Assembly (NCBI GenBank): GCA_947044365.1
Contig: OX345636.1
Coordinates: 4,236,001 to 4,300,000 of the forward strand
From: Petrosia ficiformis
Lineage: Eukaryota > Porifera > Demospongiae > Haplosclerida > Petrosiidae
Direction: 5' to 3'
Length of the DNA stretch: 64,000 bases
The notes beneath the pieces were generated by a model, which saw only the letters and a list, made by a program, of their open reading frames with translations, did no database searches and was not told the origin of the DNA. A program made the position numbers and the translations under genes. This document shows, piece by piece, positions 13,321 to 23,632 of the stretch; within the stretch, counting starts at the first letter, position 1; each line of letters starts with the position of its first letter.

Positions 13321-14330
13321 GTTTATAATCACCTTGCCCTCAAGCTCAGATATTATAAACCTGATTTAGCACTCGTGGCATGACATAACAATAACACATA
13401 TATATATATATATATAATATTATATATATAATATTATATTAATATAAATTAATACTATGTATGTTATATATATAGTATGCTATCAGGTCCTATATACAAA
13501 ATATAGGACCAGAGTTTTGTGTCAGAGGATGTGATATAGCCTTAGCTTGTGAGTCCAGATTGACATGACTGACAGTAGTAAGTAGCTATATGATAAGTCA
13601 CACTGCCATATGCAATTGCTGCTTTTGATATGTGAGCAATACTTTTGATCATCCCTGTGTTTTCATTCCATCAATCACATGTCTTCTTTCCTTAATCTTG
13701 ACATCCTTTGATTCATACATTGTATTTTCTTTTTTGCAGTACAATGCAAAGGGTCAAACCCTATCCATGTTTACTACTCATGCAAGTATTCCTTCCTCAT
13801 TGTTTTTTTTTATGGCAAGTTCCTCTACTATTAGGTAACTTATGTATTAGTAAAATCAAGATATAGATGTGAGTGATCATCATCTGAAACACATTTTGAG
13901 AGTGTTTTCATGTCAATCTGGACCTTATTGTGGCTTATACCAGCAGGCTTCTCAGCCATTTAATTATAGTAGTATAATGTTTCTTATTATTATTAAATTA
14001 TTCATGAAGGTGTGGTAATCTTATTTTGTGTGTGCTATAGCATCATGCTACCACTGTCTCTACTTGATATAATGTTTACTCTCACTATAGTCGCAGGCAA
14101 GAATGGAAATTTACAAAGCACTGTAGTGATACTAATTGTTTAATTAAGGTTTCTTTGAGGTATATGAATATTATCAAAAAATAAATTTGCATCATAATAG
14201 CTATTCAATTAAAATGATCCAAAATAGTGAACCCTTTCTTCATGGGCCAGTAATTCTCCATTTACAGCTGTTACTGCTTTATTGATTGTTTTATATAAAT
14301 ACTACCAAATTGTGTAATAGTTACTCTCAT

Positions 14331-14660
14331 GAAAGAAGCAATTTTAAAAAGCACTTTATAGCGACTTTACTTATTATGTTCTAAGGTTTCGATTTGAGGC
14401 ACATGTAAACAATTATATCTTTAAAAAGTAAGTTTTGCATCCACATGTACAATATAAAAATACATCAAGCCCACCTGCCTGCACTATGGGCGTGATTTTA
14501 CATGTACACAGGTTGCTGCTTTATTGAGTATTTTGATTTTATTATAACTATATCATCAAAATTAACAGAGCAAGGCGTGATTTTACATGTACACAGGTTG
14601 CTGCTTTATTGAGTATTTTGATTTTATTATAACTATATCATCAAAATTAACAGAGCAACT
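14331..14660. repeat. Repeat with an 85-bp tandem duplication
   Basis: The segment GCGTGATTTTACATGTACAC... is present twice head to tail (14490-14574 and 14575-about 14658) with almost no difference, so the duplication is recent. The larger segment 14330-14560 is found inverted at about 20880-21070. Confidence 0.8.
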
Positions 14661-15741
14661 CATTGATTAGTTTATTACAGTAAATAGAGTTGGAACTTTT
14701 ACGGTTGTGCTGTTGGCACCACAATATTTATATGAAGACATAATATTGTTATCCTGCTATAATTTTTCATGTTTTATGTCACCATTAAAACTTCAAGGCA
14801 ACTGTATCTGATCACTGTAATGGACTGAGAATGAAATGCATGGCTTCGTTTCTGGATGAAGTTTTAATTAGTAGATAATTAGTGTAAATTTCACATCTGC
14901 TGACAGTGTTATAGCACAGCATAACAGGGTTTTATAATGTTTAGAATGGGCAATAAAACCTACCAGTACCATACTCCTCACCATGTGCTATATGGAGGGT
15001 GTTGGAATAAATTACAGCTGCAAGAAATCCAATTTAACATTTAATTTGATTTCTCACGTTTGTCCGTCAAGTTTTATTTCGATTATTGAAGTGTATCCTG
15101 TAACAATATACTTAGCTATTATTAGTACATCATAGTATGTCGGAAGGTATAGTTATCAAAGCTTAAATATCTTAAATTGACAAAGCACATTAAGTGTCAT
15201 TAACACAGAGTAAAAATGCACATATTCCTGCACATGCACACCAACCAAATGGCATTTTACAATGAAACCAATTAATTTAAGTACCTTTTCTGATCCATTT
15301 CAAAAACAGTGTGAGATTACTGCTTTATTCAATTAAATATCATAGAGAGTATAGCAGTTTTTCGTCGCTATCAAAATGGACTAACGTGCATACACATCTA
15401 CAAAATTATGATACATGCTCTTGCACATACAAAATTAATGTATGCAAATGTTACATACATGCATAGTTGCATACGTACTTATTGCAATTAACATGTCTTG
15501 CATGCAGTTACTATAGCAATTACATTTTGTCGAAAAGGTCACGAAAATTAAGCAGACACCAATTGATATCAGATGCTGAACAAATTTATATTATTATCAA
15601 AAAACTACAATTAAACATTAGCAAAATTAAATATAACATTAATTATAACTACATTGAGTAACAAAATTATAACATAATCAGACCTATCAAATTGTTATTT
15701 ATAAGTATTATCATTCTGTCACAGTCTCTACTGTGAAGTGG
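14661..15741. other. AT-rich intergenic region
   Basis: No recognisable gene or repeat boundary. It is less repetitive than its surroundings, with scattered ACATGCATGC words near 15400-15500. It is the 3' flank of the minus-strand gene ending at 15742. Confidence 0.4.
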
Positions 15742-16059
15742 TTAAGATCCTTTCACAATGTAGCGGTCTCCTGATGAGTTTTGCTCAAGATTCATTTTGG
15801 CAGGTGGTTTACCTGTTATTCCACTCCTCACCTCCAACTCTAGCTCCATGCATTCTTTACTTTTCTTACTGTTGTATGTTGCATTCCATTCGCATTCATT
15901 TATCGCAGTTCCATTCACAACGTACTTGTCTCCTGAGGATTTTGGCTCAAGGGACATTTTGGCTGGTGGTTTACCTGTCACTCCACTTCTCACATCAAGC
16001 TCTAGCACTTCTCCATCTCTGTTATACGTATATGCTGCACTCCATTCAGATGAATTCAT
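15742..16059 (-). CDS. Hypothetical protein with two tandem ~50-residue repeats
   Basis: The 105-residue frame starts at ATG 16059 in the good context AACAAAATG and ends in TAA at 15742. It consists of two imperfect copies of one module, about residues 3-52 and 53-104: EWSAAYTY...LELDVRSG.TGKPPAKM.LE..SSGD.Y.V.G. The second copy keeps VRSGITGKPPAKMNLE and SSGDRYIV. Each module has alternating hydrophobic residues typical of short beta strands, so a small beta-rich protein, possibly a binding or matrix protein, is a reasonable guess. I do not recognise the family. A possible acceptor (CTTATAG) lies 21 bases before the ATG, so a 5' non-coding exon may exist. An overlapping frame at 16056-16304 looks accidental. 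No signal peptide is visible. Conservation of the duplicated module argues for a real gene. Confidence 0.6.
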   Translation of the reverse strand: MNSSEWSAAYTYNRDGEVLELDVRSGVTGKPPAKMSLEPKSSGDKYVVNGTAINECEWNATYNSKKSKECMELELEVRSGITGKPPAKMNLEQNSSGDRYIVKGS

Positions 16060-16660
16060 TTTGTTGAAAATTGTTGAATACTATAAGTTGACAAAATCAC
16101 TGAATTCACATATTTAATTGGAGGTATGATGGCGTACACCCATGCAGTTTCTGTTTTATATAATTTGCTATAATCAGCATTAACAATCTTGATTAATTCA
16201 TGTTTCCTAAAAATATAGAGCCATTCCTTACCAAATAGTTGTTTCAATGGAACTTTAGTGACAATTGTTTTGATAAAGACAGGCCACCATCTATTTATAT
16301 GCACAAATAATTTATAATAAAAATCAAATCAAGCTAAATTATTATTAAAATATATGCATTACATAACTATAACTGCAAACTTCAAATCTACATGGAAACA
16401 AAAAATTTGGCTATCACAAATGTCGGTCTTGTCCATAGCATTTTATATTAATACTATATCTACTACTAATAAAGATAATCAAACTCTCAATAGGACTCTT
16501 TTGTGTCCTTGATCTACACTATTCTAAGAAACAGACTGGAAGTATAATTATTATGTCAATTAATTCATGAAATTTATAGCTTAGCCACAGTTCAGCAAGT
16601 AGAAAAGTATAAGTGTATGTTATAATTTATACTTAAGGGTTTGTATAGATTAAAAGTTTG
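16060..16660. other. 5' flank of the two-repeat gene
   Basis: AT-rich sequence. A minus-strand open frame of 82 codons at 16056-16304 has no recognisable motif and overlaps the next start by the bases ATGA. I see no TATA box that clearly decides a start. Block C begins at about 16668. Confidence 0.35.
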
Positions 16661-19600
16661 GAGCTCATTTTATCAGGAGCTTATGAGCACAGCAAAGCAG
16701 AGTAAAGGAGCTTCAAACTTCAGTGTTATTTTGCAATCTATCTATTGTTGAGAATGAAATGTTGTGCGAATATCCTTATATGGAAACACAATCATAAACC
16801 ATCAAGTAAGTGCAGATAAAAATTATTATTAGGAGATATATCCCACAATTCACAAAGTTGACACAAATGCTTAGCAGTGTATTCATATATGGAAGAAAGC
16901 TGGTGTTGTTTGACAACAGTTACATACACAAATTTCACATTCTCTTGCGCTGCTTCACAGCACTCAAACACTTTAATTTACGGTTTAAGTGTTGCAAGTA
17001 GCTAGACAGCCATCTACGACAGCAGGAATAGACCTTTCCAGATTTAAATCATTTCATTCAAGCTACCTAGAATTTATTTACTGATAAAACAAACATTTAT
17101 CAAGCAACGTATGGCCATATAACATATAGCAGTTTGTTTTATATAAGTAAAAATAAAAATAAATCAACTCATCGAGATGGAAAATGAAATAATCACTTGG
17201 CTACTTTAAACCATACAACATGCTAGTTGGTTTTATGATGGTTGAAGAGGCTTCTTTAAATGAAGTTTGATTACAGTGCAAAATGTTACCTCCAAGGAAT
17301 ACATTATGTTATGTCCTATAGTTGTGCATGTAATTCTTTTTATTACTTAGCAGCAACACCCACTACAAATGATCACTGCTATTTCAACTGATCAGATACT
17401 GTCCAAACCTCTCAACTCAAGCTAGTTGATATGTACTTTTTCTTATTTTATCTGCAGTTGTCAATTGGTGTACAGGTATTTGGGACAAATAGGCATATAC
17501 AAACAGTTGACATTACCTATCACTCATAAGGAAAAAAGACAAGTGATTAATGGAATGATGGCAGTGTAACATGCACTGCAAAAATTAAATCGTTTAAATA
17601 ACCATTTTATTAACTAATGCAGTTGTATCGAATAGCTTTATTCAGTTTGTCAATTGTCATAAAGGAAGCAGTGGCCACATGCATTCATGTTACTACGACA
17701 TAATATGCACCAAGTATTGAAAAGTATAATTAAATTTTGACTTTGTGGGTTTACAATTATGGTCAAATAAAATTACATTAGCATTAATTTACTTTGGTAT
17801 AAATTATACGAAATCTTTAACATGAAATATGAATAGATAGTACTCTAAAACTATAGAGTAAAGGTTTATGGGATTACAAAATTAATGTTATTGACGGCGA
17901 GGTAGAATTTCACATACTTTAAGTATAAATTATACTATATCCTTGACATGAAATAATGTGTAGACAGTGCTCTAAAATTATAGAATAATAGAAGTTTGTT
18001 GGTTTACAAACCATTTTGATGGCGAAATACAATTACATGTACATTAGCTAAGTCCTTGACATGAAATATGAGTAAACAGCACCCTAAAATTATAATTCTC
18101 CAATTGTAATTGAACATAATTAGTACAAAGTATCTGTTGAATATTAAGATGTATGAATCCAACTAAGTGTTAAATCCTTGCAACTGTATTAATCACTAAT
18201 GTAGCCAACAAGTATTTTCAATTTTCATAGAGGATGCTGTGGCGACAGCCTCCTTTATGAAAATTGACAGTGTAGACAGAATGGATATGTGTGGTACTGT
18301 GGTTATAATTTCATAGTGAAATTATCATTGCCTCTTTATAATATAATATTGTATAACATGAGTATATTATCTTCAAAATAATTATATAAAATATTATGTT
18401 AATTATAACATGAGTATTTTAGCTAACTATGCCTTTAACTAAAAACACATTTTAGTATGGCATTACAACATTTAGTTAACTAACTAAACTATACCTTATT
18501 TACAATTCTGTTGCTACAACTAATTGTGAACTAAAGATCAACGTGGATACCTCTCAATCTTTTGACTTATCAATAGTGCTGTCTACTCATATTTTATACA
18601 CTGTACCAACAATTTAGTAACTTTTACCACTTAAAGTGATTTTGCCAGACAGCAAAAAGGGTTACTTGGCACATAATGTCATATAACATCATGCTTGTAG
18701 TCACAACAGTCTGTGTGGCAAACTATATAGATTGAACTTCATGCCATTCCTAGCAACTGTATTAACAAATAAATTGATTATTTTAACAATTGCAGTGATG
18801 TACTCTTTCTTATTTTATCTCCAGTTGTCATTTGGTGTACAGCTATTTAGGACAGATACGCATATGCATGTAGTTGACATTACCTATCACTCCCAGCCTA
18901 TATGTTCCCTACACTAGTATGTTATACTGAATAGTATGTGACCTTTGTAATATAGTATTGTAGAAGGAAACAATGAGGTAAAAGCACATGCATGAGTAGT
19001 AACCATGGATAAAGTTTGACCCTTTGCATTGTACTGCAAAAAGGAAATAACACGTGTGTTACTTAACTATGAAGACATTTTGTAATAATCATGTTTATAT
19101 CATAATTGTCCCTCTGCAATGTATGAATTAAAGGATGTCAAGATTAAGGAAAGAAGACATGGAATGAAAACACTGGGATGATCACAAACATTGGTTATAT
19201 ATCAAGAGCAGTAATTGCATATGGCAGTGTAGCATGCACTGCAAAAATTAAATCATTAAAATAACCATTTAATTGGCTAATGCAGTTGCGCTTATTTTAC
19301 TTTGTCAATTTTCATAAAGGATGCTGTGGCCACATGCATGCATGTTAGTATGACATAATGTGCACCAAGTATTGGAAGGTATGAATTAAATTTCATGTTT
19401 GTGGGTTTACAATCATGGTGAGATAAAATTACATGTAAATTATACTAAATCTTTGACTGAAATATGAGTAGACAGCACCCTAGAATTATAGAATAATAAA
19501 AGTTTGTGTGTTTACAAATCTTTGATGGCAAGATACAATTACATGTACATTAGCTAAATCTTTGACACAAAATATGTGTAGACAGCACCCTAAAATTGTA

Positions 19601-20880
19601 ATTTATATAAAATTTATAGCTGTCAAGTTTTAATTATATAGTCTACATAATCAAAATGTGACAGCTTTAAATTTTGTATAAAGTAAATTCTGTTTATATG
19701 AATTCCACTTATTCTTGTGGGTCTCATTAAAAGGGTCCATTATTATAGTTACCATATAATTAGCATGTGATTATCAGTAATGTGATATGTGTTACAGACC
19801 ATAGAGTGACAAATAATGAGTACTGGTATCCGTGAAAATTTCAACTGAAAGCCATGCAGGAAATAAATTGTTTCCTAGCAGGATTATTAAAAGCAAATAA
19901 AACAATTATACTTATAAGTGTATATAGACTGAAGCAGTATCTACATAAAATTTTATATTATTTAGAAAATACTAATAATTATTATAATATTTTATACACA
20001 AATATTATAATAATTTGTGAACACAGAGATTATTATACGTAATTATATGAACATTTTGACAAATTATGGATACACTATATACCTGTATGTAATATATCAA
20101 GAGAAAAATACTATAGCTTGCTATTTATTATTAGGATGACAGGAACAGATTACAATAAAAATGCAGGTGATGTGCATACACATGTATATGCAACAATGGC
20201 TTAATTATTATCTAGCTAAAATTCATGATAAGGAAGTAACTAAATTCTCATTGTTGTAAATGCGTATTAAATTTTATTAAATGTATATTTATGTTGAAAT
20301 ATATACACTGGAAAAAAATAGTTAAAATAACCAATTTCAGTGATAGTACAGTTACAAGAATTTAATAATTACTTGGTTGTTCTGTATACATACAATATTA
20401 TATCTTATACCACAGATACTCTGAACTAATAAATTCAATTATAGTTGAATCATTGTAATTTTAGTGTACTGTCTACTCATGCTTCAAGTCAAAGATTGAG
20501 TATAATTTATTTATAATAATGTATGTGTAATTCAATCAAAAAGATTTGTAAACCCACAAGCACAACGTTTAATTTATGCTTTCCAATACTTGGTACACAT
20601 TATTTTGTAGTAACATGCATTCATGTGGCCACAGCATCCTCAATGACAATTGACAAACTAAATCAAAACTCATGCAAATGTATTAACCAATAAAATGGTT
20701 AAACAGAGTGGTACTGTAGATATAATTATTACCTCTTTATAAGGTAATATTGTATAACATGAGTATAATATTTTCATAATAATTATATAAAATAATACAT
20801 TAATTATAACATTTTAGTTTACTATGCCTTTACTAAAAAAAATCTTTTAGTATGGCATTATGACATTCAGGGTGTAAAGA
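16661..20880. repeat. Long repeat block, copy C
   Basis: It starts at CATTTTATCAGGAGCTTATG like copy B and follows the same landmark order, but it is shorter. The right third (the AGGACCTGA palindrome and TTACTCTCAC end) is missing. The CATAGAGGATGCTGTGGC palindrome near 18215-18262 is imperfect here. The TACAGCTATTT(G/A)GGACA segment appears twice (about 17470 and 18840). From about 19590 the AT-rich MITE mosaic of copy A (TTTATATAAAATTTATAG near 19600) recurs. Non-coding. Confidence 0.65.
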
Positions 20881-21075
20881 ATGTATATATCATAATGAGT
20901 TGTTTTAATGATATAAAAGTAAAAAAAACTCAGTAAAGCAGCAACCGGTGTACATGTAGAAGCAAAGGCCCATAGGCTGGTGGGCTTCATGTATTTGTAT
21001 ATTGTAAATGTGGATGCAAAACTTTCTTTTAAAATAATAATTATTTGCTTTTTAAAATTGCTTCTTTCATGTGAC
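20881..21075. repeat. Inverted partial copy of the 14.33-14.56 kb repeat
   Basis: AAGCAGCAACC, TGTACATGTAG, GGTGGGCTTCATGTATTT and ATGTGGATGCAAAACTT are the complement, in reverse order, of the segment after copy B. This places an inverted duplication across copy C. Confidence 0.65.
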
Positions 21076-21079
21076 TTAA

Positions 21080-21693
21080 GGTTGTAGTCTTTTCCGTGGG
21101 CAGATGCTACTCCAATCAGTTTCTAATTTAGCAAGCTTCTTGCTGCATGCAATCTGGTTCAATTCTGTATCTTTTGGAAGCCACACCCACCCGGGGGTAT
21201 AATTATTGGGCCTAAATGTTTTGACTGATAGTTTATTTTCAGAAACAAAGCTAAACACGGCCCACAGGTGGTGGAGGGGGCAGTGGGTGGGAAACAATGG
21301 CGGGGTAACTGTAGTTGCTCTCTGAGAAAGATCGGAGTTTGATAGTGTCTAGAAAGGTAAATTTTATGGTTTCAGTGAAAAGCTACTAAATTCAGCTTTC
21401 TTCAGCCTCTTGTAACTTTAAAAGTAAAATGAATTTGCAGAAAACGGCTTCGTAACTTTTCTGAAAATACATAGTACTTGGTGCACGCCATGTATGGTGG
21501 GCGTGGCTTTTGTGGTTTTGTACTTATGTTAATTGGAAAAATGGCGATTTTAACCATATTTCTTCAATTACAGGACAATATAAAGCTGATCAGAAGATAT
21601 GAAGGTTGCTATTACACCAGGTTAGAGTCATATTATATAATATTCTATTTTGAAACTGATTGGAGTCGCATCCGCCCACTCCCTAGTACCACC
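21080..21693. mobile_element. TTAA-flanked non-autonomous element 1
   Basis: It begins GGTTGTAGTCTTTTCC after TTAA (21076-21079) and ends CCCTAGTACCACC before TTAA (21694-21697). The ends are weakly inverted (GGTTGTA / GGTGGTA). It carries the internal word CACACCCACCCGGGGGTATA. TTAA target duplication is the habit of piggyBac- and Kolobok-type transposases. The 73- and 75-codon frames inside recur only because the element recurs. Confidence 0.8.
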
Positions 21694-21697
21694 TTAA

Positions 21698-22310
21698 GGT
21701 TGTAGTCTTTTCCGTGGGCGGATGCTACTCCAATCAGTTTCTAGTCTTGCAAGCTTCTTGCTGCATACAATCTGGTTCCATTCTGTATTTTTTGGAAGCC
21801 ACACCCACCCGGGGGTATAATTATTGGGCCTAAATGTTTTGACTGATAGTTTATTTTCAGAAACAAAGCTAAACACGGCCCACGGGTGGTGGAGGGGGCG
21901 GTGGGTGGGAAACAATGGCGGGTAACTGTAGTTGCTCTCTGAGAAAGATCGGAGTTTGATAGTGCCTAGAAAGGTAGATTTTATGGTTTCAGTGAAAAGC
22001 TACAGAATTCAGCTTTCTTCAGCCTCTTGTAACTATAAAAGTAAAATGAATTTCCAGAAAACGGCTCTATTTGTTTTCTGTAATTGCATTGTACTTGGTG
22101 CACGCCATGATTGGTGGGCGTGGCTTTCTCGGTTTTGTACTTATTGAGATTGCAAAAATGGACATTTTATATATGTTTTATCAATTCCAGGACCCTATAA
22201 AGGTGATTAGAAGATATGAAGGTTGCTACTACACCAGGTTAGAGTCATATTATATAATATTCTATTTTGAAACTGATTGGAGTTGCATCCGCCCACTCCC
22301 TAGTACCACC
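21698..22310. mobile_element. TTAA-flanked non-autonomous element 2
   Basis: A close copy of the element at 21080-21693, joined to it through one shared TTAA (21694-21697) and followed by TTAA at 22311-22314. The head-to-tail arrangement shows insertion into, or next to, a pre-existing TTAA end. A third copy is inverted at 61145-61672. Confidence 0.8.
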
Positions 22311-22314
22311 TTAA

Positions 22315-22880
22315 CAGTTAAACTTAGCTTTTTCATTAATTAAGAAAGTTAGCATATTTAACAGTTAAACTTAGCTGTTTCATTAATTAAGAAAGTTAGC
22401 ATATTTAAGTGAGAGTAACTATTACACATGTAAAACAATAAAACAATCAGTAAAGTAGCAACAGCTGTAAATGGAGAAATACTGGCTGTATGCAGAAAGG
22501 ATTCACTATTTTCGATCATTTTGATTGAATAACTATTATGATGCATTTTGAAATTTACTTCTACCTCGAAAAAAATTAAACCTTAAATAAATAGTGTCAC
22601 TACAGTGCTTTGTAAATCTTCGTTCTTGCCTGTGACTATAATGAGACTAATCATTATATCAAGTAGACAGTGGCAGCATGATGCTATAGCACACAAAATA
22701 ATATTATCGCACCTTTGTGAATAACAAATAATAATAAGAAACATTATGCTACTATAATAGAAGGGCTGAGAAGCCTGCTGGTATAACCTACAATAAAGTA
22801 ATAAACCAAGGTGGACATGAAAACACTCTTAAATGTTACAGAAGACAATCTCTCACATCTATATCTGGATTTTACTAATA
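22315..22880. repeat. Inverted right end of the long repeat block, with a 50-bp tandem repeat
   Basis: ACAGTTAAACTTAGCT...GTTAGCATATTTA occurs twice in a row (22315-22407) and again, inverted, near 48780-48830. From GTGAGAGTAACT (22408) onward the sequence is the reverse complement of 13790-14330 in copy B, so block ends exist in both orientations. Confidence 0.7.
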
Positions 22881-22966
22881 CATAGGTTACCTAATAGTAG
22901 GAAATTTTGCCATAAAAGGAATCATTGAGGAAGGAATATTTGCATGAGTAGTAACCACGGATAGTG

Positions 22967-22973
22967 TATAAAA
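22967..22973 (+). promoter_or_regulatory. TATA box of the 23-kb pseudogene
   Basis: TATAAAA lies 43 bases before the ATG at 23016, a spacing that would put transcription start at about 22998. It is a clean core promoter for a gene that is now broken. Confidence 0.55.
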
Positions 22974-23015
22974 GCAAATTCTGGCAACAGAACTGCAGAT
23001 AAATGCTTATCAATT

Positions 23016-23632
23016 ATGGGTCAGGCTATATCAGTTGTAAGGGACACAGTAGAACATCACAATGAAGCAGTTAAATCTCAGCTTGAAGAGAGGTTGAATT
23101 TCCTTCAAACAACTACTTCAGATAAGATGAAGGTCAAACTGCAAGAAATGTTGCATGGTTCAAAAGCTGACCTTTAGATTCATGGGGCACAGTTATAGAG
23201 CAACACATATGAGTGAAAATTGATGTATCTTCAGATGAAACACAGTTGGGAAGTGCAATTGATGAACTGTTCGAAGGTGACTTTAAAGGTGGCATCAAAA
23301 ACGTAGCGAAAATAGCCTTGCAAACAATTCTTGGCAATGGAGCAATTGGTGAATGTGAGCAACAGGACTTTGAAGTGTTGTGGACAAACAAATCTCTTGT
23401 ATGAGTTGATTTCTACTGTTGGGATTACAATTTCTCTTCTAAAGGTGTAATTACAGATGTGGAAAATGTCTTTGCTTATGTGGTAGTGAAGCGTGTTATT
23501 GACTGGCATAAAGTCGATCCTCAAGTGGTAACATATTGCCTTTCAAAGATGAAAACGGATAGTCGTGATGTGATGAAGGAGATTGATGATGTTACTGAAA
23601 TCAGTCCGAAACGCTTCATTCCCCCCCATTGA
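23016..23632 (+). pseudogene. Broken intronless gene, predicted N-myristoylated protein of unknown family
   Basis: The reading starts MGQAISVVRDTVEHHNEAVK, which fits the N-myristoylation rule (Gly2, Ser6), and continues as a charged helix to about residue 55. There a frameshift and the stop TAG (just after KADL) end the frame. The coding sense resumes in another frame with WGTVIEQHI, an in-frame TGA (23210), VKIDVSSDETQLGSAIDELF, another in-frame TGA (23402), then FYCWDYNFSSKG and VITDVENVFAYVVVKRVIDW. It finishes at 23632 after a run of seven C that may be another slip. No intron is needed, so the gene was intronless or is a retrocopy, although the intact TATA box argues for the former. I do not recognise the family; an amphipathic helix followed by a globular beta-containing domain is all that can be said. 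Confidence 0.6.

Larger units (their letters stand above)
8780..14330. repeat. Long repeat block, copy B
   Basis: It follows copy A almost directly. Its left edge, TTTATCAGGAGCTTATGAGCA, is shared with copy C (16668), which supports it as the true left boundary. The right end, GTTACTCTCA near 14330, matches that of copy A and, inverted, position 22410. It includes the perfect 50-bp palindrome at 10500-10549 and a repeated TACAGCTATTTGGGACA segment near 9600 and 11130. No credible coding sequence. Confidence 0.7.

Noticed and set aside
16056..16304. Second gene overlapping the two-repeat gene by ATGA
   Set aside because: Bacterial-style overlap is not expected here, and the frame has no motif or splice context.
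21076..22343. Protein-coding genes of 71-95 codons repeated at 21-22 kb and 61 kb
   Set aside because: The frames recur because the whole TTAA element recurs; they run across its ends and have no motif.
23210..23404. Recoding of TGA in the 23-kb gene
   Set aside because: A frameshift is also needed, and no recoding signal is seen; ordinary decay is simpler.
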